Both the position numbers and the translations under genes were made by a program. The notes below the pieces were generated by a model. That model worked only from the letters and a program-made list of their open reading frames with translations, was not told where the DNA came from and did not search any database. A stretch of DNA of 64,000 nt, from assembly GCF_005876955.1 (NCBI RefSeq), contig NZ_SSCL01000010.1, forward strand, positions 85,975 through 149,974, in the 5' to 3' direction. The DNA comes from Sinomonas gamaensis (GTDB lineage Bacteria > Actinomycetota > Actinomycetes > Actinomycetales > Micrococcaceae). Numbering within the stretch: position 1 is the first letter of the stretch; each line of letters begins with the position of its first letter. Shown here in pieces: positions 1 through 8,885 of this stretch.

Positions 1-20
1 CCGCCCGTTGGCACCTCAGT

Positions 21-50
21 TTGACTGGCGCCTCCCAACTGCCCTAACGT
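21..50 (+). promoter_or_regulatory. Putative rpmH promoter
   Basis: A TTGACT hexamer (21-26) and a TAACGT hexamer (45-50) are separated by 18 bp, matching a housekeeping actinobacterial promoter. It lies about 180 bp upstream of rpmH, leaving a long untranslated leader. The call rests on sequence similarity only; nothing else was recognised in bases 51-232. Confidence 0.4.
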
Positions 51-232
51 CGTTAAGTCCTTTGTGTCTGCCTACTGTCCTGTCGCATGCCCACGAACGC
101 CGGATCAGCTTCCTGCTGGACCGCGGCGAACGGCATGAGGCGCGGCGGGGCGGCAGGCACCGCCTTTACAGCGTCCGCCAGAGCCACCAGCGCCCCCTGG
201 GCAGACGCCCCGGAACCACTGGAGTGACAACC

Positions 233-370
233 GTGAGCAAGCGGACTTTTCAGCCGAACAACCGCCGTCGTGCCAAGAAGCACGGCTTCCGTCTGCGCAT
301 GCGCACCCGTGCCGGCCGCGCCATCCTCGCCGCCCGCCGTTCCAAGGGCCGCGCAGAGCTCTCGGCCTGA
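233..370 (+). CDS. rpmH: 50S ribosomal protein L34
   Basis: L34 is a small basic protein of the large ribosomal subunit. The 45-residue product starts with the family signature [19 protein letters not shown] and ends in the usual arginine-rich tail, so length and sequence match the family along the whole protein. The GTG start is preceded by a GGAG ribosome-binding site; a longer open frame upstream has no L34 similarity and is not used. It is first in a rightward series with rnpA, yidD and yidC. In actinobacteria the divergent neighbour is normally dnaA, so the replication origin should lie just outside the left edge. Confidence 0.97.
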   Translation: MSKRTFQPNNRRRAKKHGFRLRMRTRAGRAILAARRSKGRAELSA

Positions 371-419
371 GTTCGGGCCCAGCCCGGCCTCCTCAATGAC
401 GCAGCGATAAGGTCGCGGG

Positions 420-830
420 ATGCTTCCCGTCCGGAACCGGCTGCGCACGAGCGCCGATTTCTCGCACACCGTACGTTCCGGCGTCCGCCAAGGGCGCCGG
501 AACGTCGTGCTGTATGCGGCCGTTTCGGACGAGGCCCAAGCATCCCGCTTCGGCTTCATCGTGTCCAAGGCGGTGGGGAACGCAGTGGTGCGCAACCTCG
601 TTAAGAGGAGGCTGAGGGAAGCCGGAGCAGAGACCTTGCGGGACAGGCCAACGGGCCTCGACGTCGTCGTCCGCGCGCTGCCGCCCGCGGCCTCTGCGGA
701 CTGGGCTTCCCTTCGCGGCGACTACGCCTCCGCTCTTCGCGGGGCACTCCGCCGGCTTGTGCCGGCGGCGGAAGGCAGGCCTGTATCGGATGGCGGGCCT
801 GGATCGGATAGCGGAACGGAGGTTGGCTGA
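420..830 (+). CDS. rnpA: Ribonuclease P protein component
   Basis: RnpA is the protein subunit of RNase P, which with the M1 RNA removes 5' leaders from pre-tRNAs. The 136-residue protein opens with the typical LPVRNRLRTSADF and carries the RNA-binding motif near residues 55-68 (NAVVRNLVKRRLRE). The acidic and glycine-rich tail after residue 115 lies beyond the conserved fold. It follows rpmH by 49 bp, and its TGA stop shares one base with the ATG of yidD (TGATG), suggesting coupled translation. Identification is firm from motif and context. Confidence 0.96.
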   Translation: MLPVRNRLRTSADFSHTVRSGVRQGRRNVVLYAAVSDEAQASRFGFIVSKAVGNAVVRNLVKRRLREAGAETLRDRPTGLDVVVRALPPAASADWASLRGDYASALRGALRRLVPAAEGRPVSDGGPGSDSGTEVG

Positions 831-1240
831 TGGCTGCGGTGAGCAACACCGCCGGCGGGCATGTTCCCGCGAACCCCGCGGCCGCCGTCGGACGTTTCGT
901 CTGGGACATCCCCCGGAAGCTGCTGATCGCGCTTCTGACTGCATATCGCGCGGTCATCTCGCCCGCCTACGGCCAGGTCTGCCGGTTCTTTCCGTCCTGC
1001 TCTGCCTACGCGCTCGAAGCCGTCACAGTCCACGGGGCTGTGCGAGGATCATACTTGGCGGTTCGCCGGCTCGCGCGCTGCCACCCCTGGAATTCCGGAG
1101 GGCTTGATCCGGTGCCCGATGGGCATCGGCACTGGCCCGAAGGCCGCACGCCGCGGATCGTGGTGCTCAACCACCCGGACCGCTACTGGAGGGATGAGCC
1201 GGAACCCGGCGATCCCGCCAGAGACGACACGAGGAAATAG
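830..1240 (+). CDS. yidD: Membrane protein insertion efficiency factor YidD
   Basis: YidD is a small peripheral membrane protein that assists insertion of inner-membrane proteins by the YidC pathway. The family signature is clear at residues 47-85: FFPSCSAYALEAV, then the GAVRGSYLAVRRLARCHPW segment with its conserved cysteines. At 136 residues it is longer than the common 70-90, having a 30-residue N-terminal extension and a variable C-terminal tail. It sits between rnpA (1-nt overlap) and yidC (8-nt gap), its standard genomic position. Confidence 0.95.
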   Translation: MAAVSNTAGGHVPANPAAAVGRFVWDIPRKLLIALLTAYRAVISPAYGQVCRFFPSCSAYALEAVTVHGAVRGSYLAVRRLARCHPWNSGGLDPVPDGHRHWPEGRTPRIVVLNHPDRYWRDEPEPGDPARDDTRK

Positions 1241-1248
1241 GGAAATTC

Positions 1249-2211
1249 ATGGACCCGTTAAGCGCCGTACTGCTGCCATTCGAGTGGTTGGTGTCCGCCG
1301 TGATGGTGGCCTTCCACGAGGCGCTGTCGTTCTTGGGCCTCCCGCCCGGGAGCGGCTGGACGTGGACCTTCTCCATCATCGGCCTCGTCGTCGTGATCCG
1401 GGCCGCCCTCATCCCGGTCTTCGTGAAGCAGATCAAGGCTCAGCGAGGCATGCAGCTCCTCCAGCCGGACCTGCAGAAGCTTCAGGCCAAGTACAAGGGC
1501 AAGACCGACCAGCTCTCGCGCCAGGCCATGGCCCAGGAGCAGATGGCCCTGTACAAGAAGCACGGGACCAATCCGTTCTCGGCCTGCCTGCCGATGCTGA
1601 TCCAGATGCCGTTCTTCTTCGGCCTCTTCCGGGTCCTCTCGGGCATCAGCGGCGCCGCCGCGAACAACTCGGGCATTGGCGCGATGACCACGGATCAGGT
1701 CAACCAGTTCCACAATTCGAGCATCATCAGCGCCCCGCTTTCGGCTTCGCTGCTCCACGGCGGTGGTGGAAACCCGGTCGTGGTTGCCATCCTGACGATC
1801 TTCATGATCGTCGCCATGACCGCTTCGCAGTTCATCACGCAGAAGCAGATCATGGCGAAGAACATGAGCGAGGCCGCGATGCAGAGCCCGTTCATGCGCC
1901 AGCAGAAGATCTTGCTCTACATCCTGCCGCTCGTGTTCGGCATCGGCGGCATCAACTTCCCCATCGGCGTCCTGATCTACTGGACAGTGAGCAACCTCTG
2001 GACGATGGGCCAGCAGTTCTACGTGATCCGCCGCATGCCTGCTCCCGGTTCGCCGGCCGCCAAGGCACTCAACGAGCGGCGGGCCGCGCGCGGCCTTGCC
2101 CCGATCGACGTGACCACGGGGAAGGCCATGAAGGCCGAGGACATCCCCGCACCCATTGAGCCCAAGGGCCAACGCCAGCAGCCGCAGCGCAAGAACCGGA
2201 GGAAGAAGTGA
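1249..2211 (+). CDS. yidC: Membrane protein insertase YidC
   Basis: YidC/Oxa1 inserts and folds membrane proteins, alone or with SecYEG. The 320-residue product has an N-terminal hydrophobic segment, then TM helices around 45-60, 110-130, 180-200, 225-240 and 245-265. The positively charged cytoplasmic loop (QIKAQRGMQLLQPDLQKLQ) and an arginine within the groove-forming helix (VVIRAALIP) are visible. The tail is basic (RQQPQRKNRRKK), as in Gram-positive YidC proteins that contact the ribosome. There is no large periplasmic domain, as expected. The ATG start follows a GGAAAT-type site, and the stop overlaps the GTG of jag. Confidence 0.96.
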   Translation: MDPLSAVLLPFEWLVSAVMVAFHEALSFLGLPPGSGWTWTFSIIGLVVVIRAALIPVFVKQIKAQRGMQLLQPDLQKLQAKYKGKTDQLSRQAMAQEQMALYKKHGTNPFSACLPMLIQMPFFFGLFRVLSGISGAAANNSGIGAMTTDQVNQFHNSSIISAPLSASLLHGGGGNPVVVAILTIFMIVAMTASQFITQKQIMAKNMSEAAMQSPFMRQQKILLYILPLVFGIGGINFPIGVLIYWTVSNLWTMGQQFYVIRRMPAPGSPAAKALNERRAARGLAPIDVTTGKAMKAEDIPAPIEPKGQRQQPQRKNRRKK

Positions 2212-2783
2212 CCCCTGCCGAGACCACTGCCGAGAGCGGAACCGAGGACATGGACATCGAATCCAACGATTCTGCCGTAGAGGAGACCGCGGGCGACGAC
2301 GAACGCGAGACTCCTCTGAACAAGCTTGAGGAGGAGGGCGACGTCGCCGCCGATTACCTCGAGGAGCTTCTCGACATCGCTGATATCGACGGCGATATTG
2401 ACATCGAGGTCCGAGGTGGCCGCACCTACCTTTCCGTGATCGGGGACGAGCAGGCCCAGGGCCTTGACGCGCTCGTCGGCGAGGGTGGAGAGGTGCTTGA
2501 GGCGCTTCAGGAGCTCACCCGGCTTGCGGTCCTGTCGCAGACCGGCACCCGCTCCCGTCTCGTGCTCGACGTGAACGGGTATCGCAAGGACCGCGCGAAG
2601 TACCTGCATTCGCTGGCCGAAGACGCCGTGGAGAAGGTCAAGTCCGGCGGTGCTCCGATCCATCTCGCCCCCATGAGCTCGTACGAGCGCAAGATCGTGC
2701 ACGACGCGGTGGCTGATCTCGGCTTCGTGAGCGAGTCGGAGGGCGAGGGCGCCAAGCGCCATATCGTCGTCTCCACCGATTGA
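2208..2783 (+). CDS. Jag/KhpB-family KH-R3H RNA-binding protein
   Basis: This gene encodes a KhpB (Jag, SpoIIIJ-associated) protein, a single-strand RNA-binding factor that partners KhpA in Gram-positives and affects cell envelope and division genes. After an acidic leader of about 55 residues comes a Jag-N/KH region (residues 60-140; VGEGGEVLEALQELTRLAV), followed by an R3H domain at the C terminus (SSYERKIVHDAVADL). The GTG start overlaps the yidC stop by four bases (GTGA), so translation is probably coupled. Position between yidC and rsmG is the conserved one. Its RNA targets cannot be read from sequence. Confidence 0.93.
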   Translation: MTPAETTAESGTEDMDIESNDSAVEETAGDDERETPLNKLEEEGDVAADYLEELLDIADIDGDIDIEVRGGRTYLSVIGDEQAQGLDALVGEGGEVLEALQELTRLAVLSQTGTRSRLVLDVNGYRKDRAKYLHSLAEDAVEKVKSGGAPIHLAPMSSYERKIVHDAVADLGFVSESEGEGAKRHIVVSTD

Positions 2784-2784
2784 G

Positions 2785-3468
2785 ATGACTCAGGATCAGG
2801 GAGCGCCTGGCGAGGCAGAGGACGACGGCGGCCTGCCGGAGTTGACGGGGGCGGAGCTCGCTGCAGCCGAAAAGCTCTTCGGCGATCAGCTGGAGCTGGC
2901 TCGGCGCTATGTCGACCATCTCGCGACGTCTGGCCTCGAACGGGGGCTGATCGGTCCGCGTGAGGTGCCGCGGCTTTGGAGCCGCCACGTGTTGAACTGC
3001 GCGGTCATCGAATCCGAATTCGCTCGCGAGGCGACGGTCGCAGACGTCGGAAGCGGTGCGGGACTGCCCGGGCTGTGTCTCGCCCTCGCCCGCCCGGACC
3101 TCACGCTTGTGCTCATTGAGCCTCTTGAGCGTCGCGTGATCTGGCTTGAGGAGGTCGTCGACGATCTGGGGCTCGACAACGTGCGAATCCTCCGCACACG
3201 GGCGGAGCAGGCGGTTGACCTGGTCAATGCAGACTATGTCACTGCTCGGGCGGTCTCGGCCTTGTCGAAGCTCGTGCCGATCACGCTGCCCCTGCTTGGG
3301 GGCGCGGGCACTCTGGTGGCGATCAAGGGACGGAGCGCCGCCGAGGAAGTGGAGAAGGCCGCGAAGGCCATCAAGAAGTACAAGGGCCACAGCGCGGAGG
3401 TACGCGTACTCGGGGAGGGCCTTCTGGAGGAGCCGACCACTGTCGTACGGATTGCGGTAGGACCCTAG
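2785..3468 (+). CDS. rsmG: 16S rRNA (guanine527-N7)-methyltransferase
   Basis: RsmG (GidB) methylates N7 of G527 in 16S rRNA with S-adenosylmethionine; its loss gives low-level streptomycin resistance in several bacteria. The 227-residue protein has the SAM-binding glycine motif (VADVGSGAGLPGL, about residue 80), the acidic ribose contact in LVLIEP, and the family-typical ARAVSAL segment. The ATG start lies one base after the jag stop, consistent with one operon. It is followed by a GC-rich hairpin and the parA promoter region. Confidence 0.95.
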   Translation: MTQDQGAPGEAEDDGGLPELTGAELAAAEKLFGDQLELARRYVDHLATSGLERGLIGPREVPRLWSRHVLNCAVIESEFAREATVADVGSGAGLPGLCLALARPDLTLVLIEPLERRVIWLEEVVDDLGLDNVRILRTRAEQAVDLVNADYVTARAVSALSKLVPITLPLLGGAGTLVAIKGRSAAEEVEKAAKAIKKYKGHSAEVRVLGEGLLEEPTTVVRIAVGP

Positions 3469-3494
3469 GGCTTCCCGGGCCGGGAGGGCCCTAC
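3466..3494 (+). terminator. Weak hairpin after rsmG
   Basis: The inverted repeat TAGGGC-TTCCCGG / GGGA-GGGCCCTA spans the rsmG stop region and could fold into a GC-rich hairpin before parA. There is no following T-run, so it may only pause transcription. Confidence 0.35.
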
Positions 3495-3543
3495 CCGCTA
3501 GGCTAGAGTGAGGAAATCGACGCGACCCGAGAGTGAGTGAACA

Positions 3544-4578
3544 GTGACCAGTGAAGAGTCATCGGCTCAGCGGATCCCGCCTTTCGTGTCGTTGGGGCCC
3601 GCACGCGCGACGACTGTCACAGCTGGTCCCGCTACTCAACCTCGGCCGGTTGTTCCTTCTGTTTCACGTGAAACATCGACTCGCGAATCTCCATCTCTTG
3701 AGATTGATGCTTCGAGTCCCATTGGAAGCCAGCTCGCCCACGAGACGAAGCGCAGGGAGCGATTGAGCGAGCGAAAGCTACGTAAGCCCGGGTCCACCCG
3801 CATCTTCACCGTGTCCAACCAGAAGGGCGGGGTAGGAAAAACGACGACGACGGTCAATATCGCGGCAGCCCTCGCCGCTTCCGGCCTAAACGTTCTCGTG
3901 ATCGACATCGACCCGCAGGGGAACGCATCGACTGCGTTGGGGATCGAGCACCACGCCGACGTCGAGAGCATCTACGACGTGCTGATCAATGATGTCCCGT
4001 TGAAGGACGTGATCAAGCCGTGCCCAGACGTGGAGCGCCTCGAGTGTGCTCCTGCTACCATCCATCTCGCCGGTGCTGAGATCGAACTCGTCTCGCTCGT
4101 AGCCCGAGAGCAGCGGCTGCGTCGTGCGATCGAGCTGTACGCGAAGGAAAGAGCCGCTCAAGGGCTGGAGCGGCTGGACTACATCTTCATCGACTGCCCG
4201 CCGAGTTTGGGCCTGCTGACTGTCAACGCATTCTGCGCAGCGACCGAAGTGCTGATCCCGATCCAATGCGAGTACTACGCCCTTGAAGGACTGAGTCAGC
4301 TCCTGAACAACATCCAGATGATTCAGAAGCACTTGAACGCTGACCTTGAGGTATCGACAATCCTGCTGACGATGTACGACGGCCGGACCAACCTCGCCGC
4401 TCAAGTGGCTGCCGAGGTTCGAGAGCATTTCCCGAACCAGGTGCTCGAGGCGCTCGTTCCGCGGTCAGTGCGCATTTCGGAGGCACCGAGTTATCAGCAG
4501 ACGGTGATGACGTACGACCCGTCGTCGACGGGCGCCCTGTCCTACATGGAGGCAGCGGCAGAGATCGCCGAGCGCTAA
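3544..4578 (+). CDS. parA: Chromosome-partitioning ATPase ParA (Soj)
   Basis: ParA is the DNA-binding ATPase whose gradient moves ParB-parS complexes to segregate the replication origin. The deviant Walker A motif KGGVGKTTTT (about residue 96) and the downstream FIDCPPSLGLLTVNA segment identify it. It has an N-terminal extension of about 80 residues before the ATPase fold, common in actinobacteria. Within that extension, codons 39-44 (VSRET) are encoded by a perfect parS site, so the gene carries its own centromere element. The GTG start at 3544 is supported by the following open frame, but an internal start cannot be excluded. Confidence 0.95.
   Translation: MTSEESSAQRIPPFVSLGPARATTVTAGPATQPRPVVPSVSRETSTRESPSLEIDASSPIGSQLAHETKRRERLSERKLRKPGSTRIFTVSNQKGGVGKTTTTVNIAAALAASGLNVLVIDIDPQGNASTALGIEHHADVESIYDVLINDVPLKDVIKPCPDVERLECAPATIHLAGAEIELVSLVAREQRLRRAIELYAKERAAQGLERLDYIFIDCPPSLGLLTVNAFCAATEVLIPIQCEYYALEGLSQLLNNIQMIQKHLNADLEVSTILLTMYDGRTNLAAQVAAEVREHFPNQVLEALVPRSVRISEAPSYQQTVMTYDPSSTGALSYMEAAAEIAER
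3660..3675. promoter_or_regulatory. parS site inside parA
   Basis: TGTTTCACGTGAAACA is a perfect 16-bp palindrome identical to the conserved bacterial parS consensus bound by ParB. It lies within the parA coding sequence. Confidence 0.95.
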
Positions 4579-4633
4579 TCGTGCCTAATGGTCACACCCT
4601 CGGCTGTGGGGGTTTGAAGGAGGAAGTTCGCGC

Positions 4634-5833
4634 ATGAGCGAGAAGCGCAGGGGCTTGGGCCGTGGCCTTGGAGCCCTGATTCCTAGTTCGGGGACTGCCT
4701 CGGGGGGAGCGGGTGCATCGTCGCGGCCCGTGGACCTCTTCTTCCCTGACAATCGTCTCCCCGCCGAGCCAGCCCCGGCCGAGCAGGCAGCAGCGGAGGA
4801 AGAGTCCCCGGCGGAGGCCCCCACGCCTACTCCGGCGGGCGGTACCGAAGACCGTGTGTCGGCAACGGAGGAGATCCGCGAGTCCCAGGTCTCGTCCGCT
4901 GACGACCCTAGTGCTGCGGTAGAGGCCAAGCCGGCAACCCGCTCCGCTGGCGCTGAGCGCAAGGCAGGCGAACGGAAGGCAACGGCGCAGGGCTCCGATG
5001 ACCTCGACCTCGTTGAGGTACCGGGTGCGCAGTTCGCAGAGCTCCGCGTCGAGGACATCCACCCGAACCGTAAGCAGCCTCGGACCGTCTTTGACGAGGA
5101 CGAGATGGCCGAACTCGTTCACTCCGTGCGCGAAATCGGCGTCCTTCAGCCCATCGTTGTTCGGCGGTCAACCGAAAAAGGTAGCGAAAGCTATGAGCTC
5201 GTCATGGGCGAGCGTCGGTGGCGCGCTGTTCAGCAGGCGGGGCTCGAAACCATTCCGGCGATCATCCGTGACACCACGGACGATGATCTCCTTCGTGACG
5301 CGCTGCTCGAGAACCTCCATCGCAGCCAGCTGAATCCGCTTGAAGAGGCGGCGGCGTACCAACAGCTTCTGGAAGACTTCGGGACAACGCACGAGCAACT
5401 GGCTGATCGCATTGGCCGCTCGCGGCCGCAGGTCTCGAATACGATCCGTCTCCTTCGACTTCCTCCGCTTGTCCAGCGTCGAGTTGCTGCCGGCGTTCTC
5501 TCTGCTGGCCATGCCCGCGCGTTGCTTTCGCTTCCAGATCCTGGCGCGATGGAGAGGGTCGCGCAGCGAATTGTTTCTGAGGGGTTGTCTGTTCGGGCAA
5601 CGGAAGAGGCGGTGGCCCTTTACCAAGAGCCTTCGGATTCGCGTCGTTCGAACCTTCCCAAGCCCAATGCGCGCCACGAACGCCTCGATTTCCTCGCCTC
5701 CACGCTGGCGGATCGTCTCGACACAAACGTCAAGATCACGCTTGGTGCCCGTAAGGGGCGCGTGAGCATCGAATTTGCGAGCGTCGAGGACCTCAATCGC
5801 ATTATGAGCGTCCTGAATCCGGGGGAGGAGTAG
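4634..5833 (+). CDS. parB: Chromosome-partitioning CTPase ParB (Spo0J)
   Basis: ParB is a CTP-dependent clamp that loads at parS, spreads on DNA and recruits SMC and ParA. The 399-residue product begins with the ParA-stimulating motif ([14 protein letters not shown]), followed by an acidic, alanine-rich linker to about residue 130. The CTP-binding domain then shows the GERRWRA motif and the NPLEEA segment. A helix-turn-helix ([19 protein letters not shown]) recognises parS, and the C terminus is a dimerisation domain. A GGAGG site precedes the ATG. It ends in a strong terminator and is followed by an array of parS sites. Confidence 0.97.
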   Translation: MSEKRRGLGRGLGALIPSSGTASGGAGASSRPVDLFFPDNRLPAEPAPAEQAAAEEESPAEAPTPTPAGGTEDRVSATEEIRESQVSSADDPSAAVEAKPATRSAGAERKAGERKATAQGSDDLDLVEVPGAQFAELRVEDIHPNRKQPRTVFDEDEMAELVHSVREIGVLQPIVVRRSTEKGSESYELVMGERRWRAVQQAGLETIPAIIRDTTDDDLLRDALLENLHRSQLNPLEEAAAYQQLLEDFGTTHEQLADRIGRSRPQVSNTIRLLRLPPLVQRRVAAGVLSAGHARALLSLPDPGAMERVAQRIVSEGLSVRATEEAVALYQEPSDSRRSNLPKPNARHERLDFLASTLADRLDTNVKITLGARKGRVSIEFASVEDLNRIMSVLNPGEE

Positions 5834-5860
5834 CCCTCTGGCCTCTCCTTCGCATCAGCA

Positions 5861-5892
5861 AGGGGCTTCCTCAATTTGAGGAAGCCCTTTTG
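5861..5892 (+). terminator. Intrinsic terminator of the parAB operon
   Basis: GGGCTTCCTCAA and TTGAGGAAGCCC form a perfect 12-bp stem followed by TTTT, 28 bp after the parB stop. Confidence 0.88.
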
Positions 5893-5928
5893 CATGCTGC
5901 TCTGCGCCCGCGCCGCTCGTTCCCACGG

Positions 5929-5944
5929 TGTTTCACGTGAAACG
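5929..5944. promoter_or_regulatory. parS site
   Basis: TGTTTCACGTGAAACG retains the 14-bp parS core GTTTCACGTGAAAC exactly, with one flanking mismatch. Confidence 0.93.
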
Positions 5945-6551
5945 GGAGTTGATCCTATGTAGTAGGGGAGGCGAGGTTGCGGGCTTTGGGCTGTAGCGGT
6001 TATGCCAATGTAGGTCGTGGATCATGTCTCTGGCCTCCCGGCAACCAGGTTGGATGCGCTTCCCAATCGTCAAAACCCGGCTCCAACACTTCACCACCAA
6101 TGTCGGTGCCCTACCCTTCACACCAAAAGTGCCCTCGACTGTCCCTACGTTCCGCGATGAAAGCTGCGACCCTGAAACTTTGTGCCGAGGTTTTTGGCGT
6201 TCAAGCAATGCATCCGACAGTGGCGGCGCCCTTACTACTGGCTCAGGCCGCGAGCGAATGCAGATGAAAAGCTCGCGTCTCATTTTGTTCAGCGTCGTAC
6301 CGTCGGCGGAGGTAGTCGTCTCTCTGCAGACATAGCCGCTTCCCAACCCCTCGTACTTCCTACATTCACGTTGGAGCGCCACAACTCTGACGACCGCCGA
6401 TCCTACTTCGCCTCAAAGGGTGAATAGGACATGTCGTTGGCATCGCTCTGTTCGTCCTGACAGGTGAGCGGAGAAGGGTGAAAGGTGCGCTACAAGACGG
6501 TTTCTCGGGGCGTTGGTCCCTTCAGCTCGTTGGCGTGAGCCCGAGCTAGTA

Positions 6552-6567
6552 CGTTTCACGTGAAACG
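6552..6567. promoter_or_regulatory. parS site
   Basis: CGTTTCACGTGAAACG is a perfect palindrome with the exact 14-bp parS core. Confidence 0.93.
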
Positions 6568-7192
6568 GACGGCCCAAGCGCACATCGACAGGGCAATGCG
6601 GGATTTGTCCGCCTCTTCGAGGGCCCGTCTGCTCTGAAACTCGTCGGTTGTAGCGGAGAGGACCACAGGTGCTGGGGGATCCTTCCAGGTGTGCGTGTCT
6701 TCAGGGCGGAGTGGGCGACGTATCGGTCTGGGAAGTGCCCGGAAAAGCACCATCCGCTACACACGCGCATCCGTCCTGTGCAGGTAGGCCCGGCGCCACT
6801 CGAGCTAACGAAAAGCCCGCGTCGACAGAGAGCGGCGCGACCGCGCCAGGTGGCCGCAGCGAGCCGGGAAAGGGCCAACGTGAAAGTGGCTGGCCACCAT
6901 AGGGAACTGTGTGGTGTGGCAGATGCTTTGACGAAGCCGAGCACTGCATCCTCTGTCGCGGTGGCCCGCCTTCTCTGAGGCGGTGGCAGCAACGCGATCA
7001 GGTCAAGCCGAAGACTGAGTGATCAGATATTCTCCTGGCTCGTGGGGGCACCGCCCCGTGGGGTACCGGACCGTAGGCCGCGGAGGGAAAGAATCAGGCC
7101 CGACTCCGTCCACCGTGCGCTCTTCGGGGGACGGTCATAGGTACCAGAAGGTGTTTGGCGGAAATCGCAGAGGGGGAACGCCGGCACCGCGG

Positions 7193-7208
7193 TGTTTCAC
7201 GTGAAACA
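7193..7208. promoter_or_regulatory. parS site
   Basis: TGTTTCACGTGAAACA is a perfect 16-bp parS, 70 bp left of the first DnaA-box cluster. Confidence 0.95.
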
Positions 7209-7277
7209 CGCTTCCTCCGCGAGGTGGTCCCAGGCAAGCTCCTGCACTTGCTCCGGGATGGGGGCTGGGGAAATGTC

Positions 7278-7363
7278 TGTGGATAAGTCCCAGCCTAGAT
7301 TGTGGAAACAGGTGTGGATAACTTGGGATCCATCTTCACAGGAGTACGGTCGGCTGTGGATAA
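7278..7363 (+). promoter_or_regulatory. DnaA-box cluster 1
   Basis: Three exact TGTGGATAA boxes (reverse complement of TTATCCACA) lie at 7278-7286, 7313-7321 and 7355-7363, with a near match TGTGGAAAC at 7301-7309. All are in the same orientation, 35-42 bp apart. Exact clustered boxes of this kind bind DnaA in known origins and titration sites; binding here is inferred. Confidence 0.75.
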
Positions 7364-7670
7364 AGGGGTGGACCGGGAGGAGTTCGAGCGAGCCGAATCC
7401 TCCGTGGTGAGTCAGCGTAATCGTTGGCAATCCACGACTTACGCTGGGCCGATATGGCCCTGGCGGCCTAGACGGGGATTCGCCACGTCATGGTAGCTAT
7501 CAGCGTTGAAATTAGGCGGGATTTCGACCGATCCCGGGCTATTGCTGAGTTCCGGAAACCGGATGCTAGCGGTCTCGCGTTTCATGACGCAGAGCACTGG
7601 CCGCGGCAGACCGCTGGCGATGCTCAAGCTGTCGGCTCTGCAGACCCAATTTGTCCGCGAGAAGGTGACC

Positions 7671-7729
7671 TTTTCCACATCTCGTGCTCCCCGGTTGTGG
7701 ATAACTGCTGTGGATCAAGCTGTGGATAA
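7671..7729. promoter_or_regulatory. DnaA-box cluster 2
   Basis: Two exact TGTGGATAA boxes lie at 7696-7704 and 7721-7729. A one-mismatch TGTGGATCA lies between them at 7709-7717, and an oppositely oriented one-mismatch TTTTCCACA at 7671-7679. Start-to-start spacing of the right-hand three is 12-13 bp, close to one helical turn, which would favour cooperative DnaA loading. Confidence 0.75.
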
Positions 7730-7964
7730 CGTTTGGTCCCGCGGTGGAAAAGGACCAGGGTATCCCTGTTGTCGTTTGGCGCCGTGCCGACAAGTGGTGG
7801 TGCGGCGCGGGGTAGAACAGCAAGAGGAATACCAGATCAGGCGGTTCATAGAACTCAGGAAGGCCCCGCAAGAGCGCCGGCAATAGGACCACCGGCCTTC
7901 AGCGATGTGCCCAGAACAGGATGCTGTCAAAGCCACGTCGATGCTTGCGGCTTGGCACTTCGGG

Positions 7965-7980
7965 TGTTTCACGTGAAACA
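7965..7980. promoter_or_regulatory. parS site
   Basis: TGTTTCACGTGAAACA is a perfect 16-bp parS. Confidence 0.95.
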
Positions 7981-8751
7981 GGAAGTTAGGCGCTCAACGG
8001 TCCTGGACCGGGACCGAGAATGAAATTTCCTCGACTAACATTTTGACCGGGGGAATGGGCACTTACGCTAGGTCACTGCGGGCAGGGGCCCGAAGGGCAA
8101 AGTGGCTGGGATCGGTCGGGGATGGATCCCGCCTTGAAATGGCTCCTATTGCAGCTACGGGAAGCGGCCCTCGCATGATCCGATTTCCGTCGTCACCGGA
8201 GAGATCGCACTGTGGCGCCCTTGTGTCCACCAGGAAGCGCGAAGTCGCGGACAATGTCCGATGGAAGCTGATGACGATGTCGACTCCTTCTCGAAGCCGG
8301 AGCGGGGAGGCTTGTCCAGCTGCTGTGGCTGCGCCCAGCTGTTGTGCCTGGTGGCTATACGTGTGAGAGAGCCGGTTTTGGGTGAAACGCGGGAGCGAAC
8401 ACAGTGCGGTCCATTCTGTATCAGGAAGCCCGGTGCAACCGTGAGGACCGTTGGTGGCGGGCTCCTATTCGACCGCGATCGCAATTCGCTATGCACGGTG
8501 GAGTTACGTCCCCACCCAAGGTTCGTACTTCGCTTCCAAAGCAGCGGGAATCCCAGTGGCTAGGACATCGAACGTGCCGTTGGGATTCCGGCGCGTGCAG
8601 GAATTCCCCAGATTCACGGCAGCACGCGTTCCCAAGTGTTCGCGTGTTTTGGGCGCCCTTGCGGCGCGAAATCCATCTCTACGGCCGGTGTTCGGGCGAG
8701 ACTCGGTGGCCTACAAGCTGTTCATGCTCTTACAGCTGGCCCGGCGGGTCA

Positions 8752-8767
8752 TGTTTCACGTGAAACA
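8752..8767. promoter_or_regulatory. parS site
   Basis: TGTTTCACGTGAAACA is a perfect 16-bp parS, only 47 bp (start to start) from the next one. Confidence 0.95.
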
Positions 8768-8798
8768 GGACCGAGGAGCTCACTCCTGAGTCGAGCAG

Positions 8799-8814
8799 CG
8801 TTTCACGTGAAACT
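8799..8814. promoter_or_regulatory. parS site
   Basis: CGTTTCACGTGAAACT contains the exact 14-bp parS core. It forms a close pair with the site at 8752. Confidence 0.92.
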
Positions 8815-8832
8815 GGCGATGGCTTGAGGCGC

Positions 8833-8867
8833 AAAAAAGGGGGCGCAGCGTTCGCTGCGCCCCCTTT
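8833..8867 (-). terminator. Intrinsic terminator of trxB-trxA
   Basis: GGGGGCGCAGCG and CGCTGCGCCCCC form a 12-bp stem with a two-base loop. On the minus strand it is followed by TTTTTT, matching the 3' end of the leftward trx operon. Confidence 0.88.
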
Positions 8868-8885
8868 AGGGTTGCGAAAATAACG

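Larger units (their letters stand above)
5893..8832. other. 3-kb gene-free centromere/DnaA-box region
   Basis: No open frame here has a recognisable domain, a sensible start site or coding-like composition. The stretch contains six parS sites, eight DnaA-box-like sequences in two clusters, and a short AT-rich segment near 8015-8045. It lies between convergent parB and trxA. In mycobacteria this interval holds cwlM and another gene; neither is seen here. I infer a structural region for origin segregation and DnaA binding. Confidence 0.75.

Noticed and set aside
1..232. Search for DnaA boxes and origin features upstream of rpmH
   Set aside because: No exact TTATCCACA/TGTGGATAA or TTGTCCACA was found in these bases; the main origin is probably left of the window.
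5933..8827. Many open frames of 60-150 codons between parB and trxA
   Set aside because: They overlap in several frames on both strands, have no domain, no ribosome sites and no family start; several run through parS or DnaA sites.
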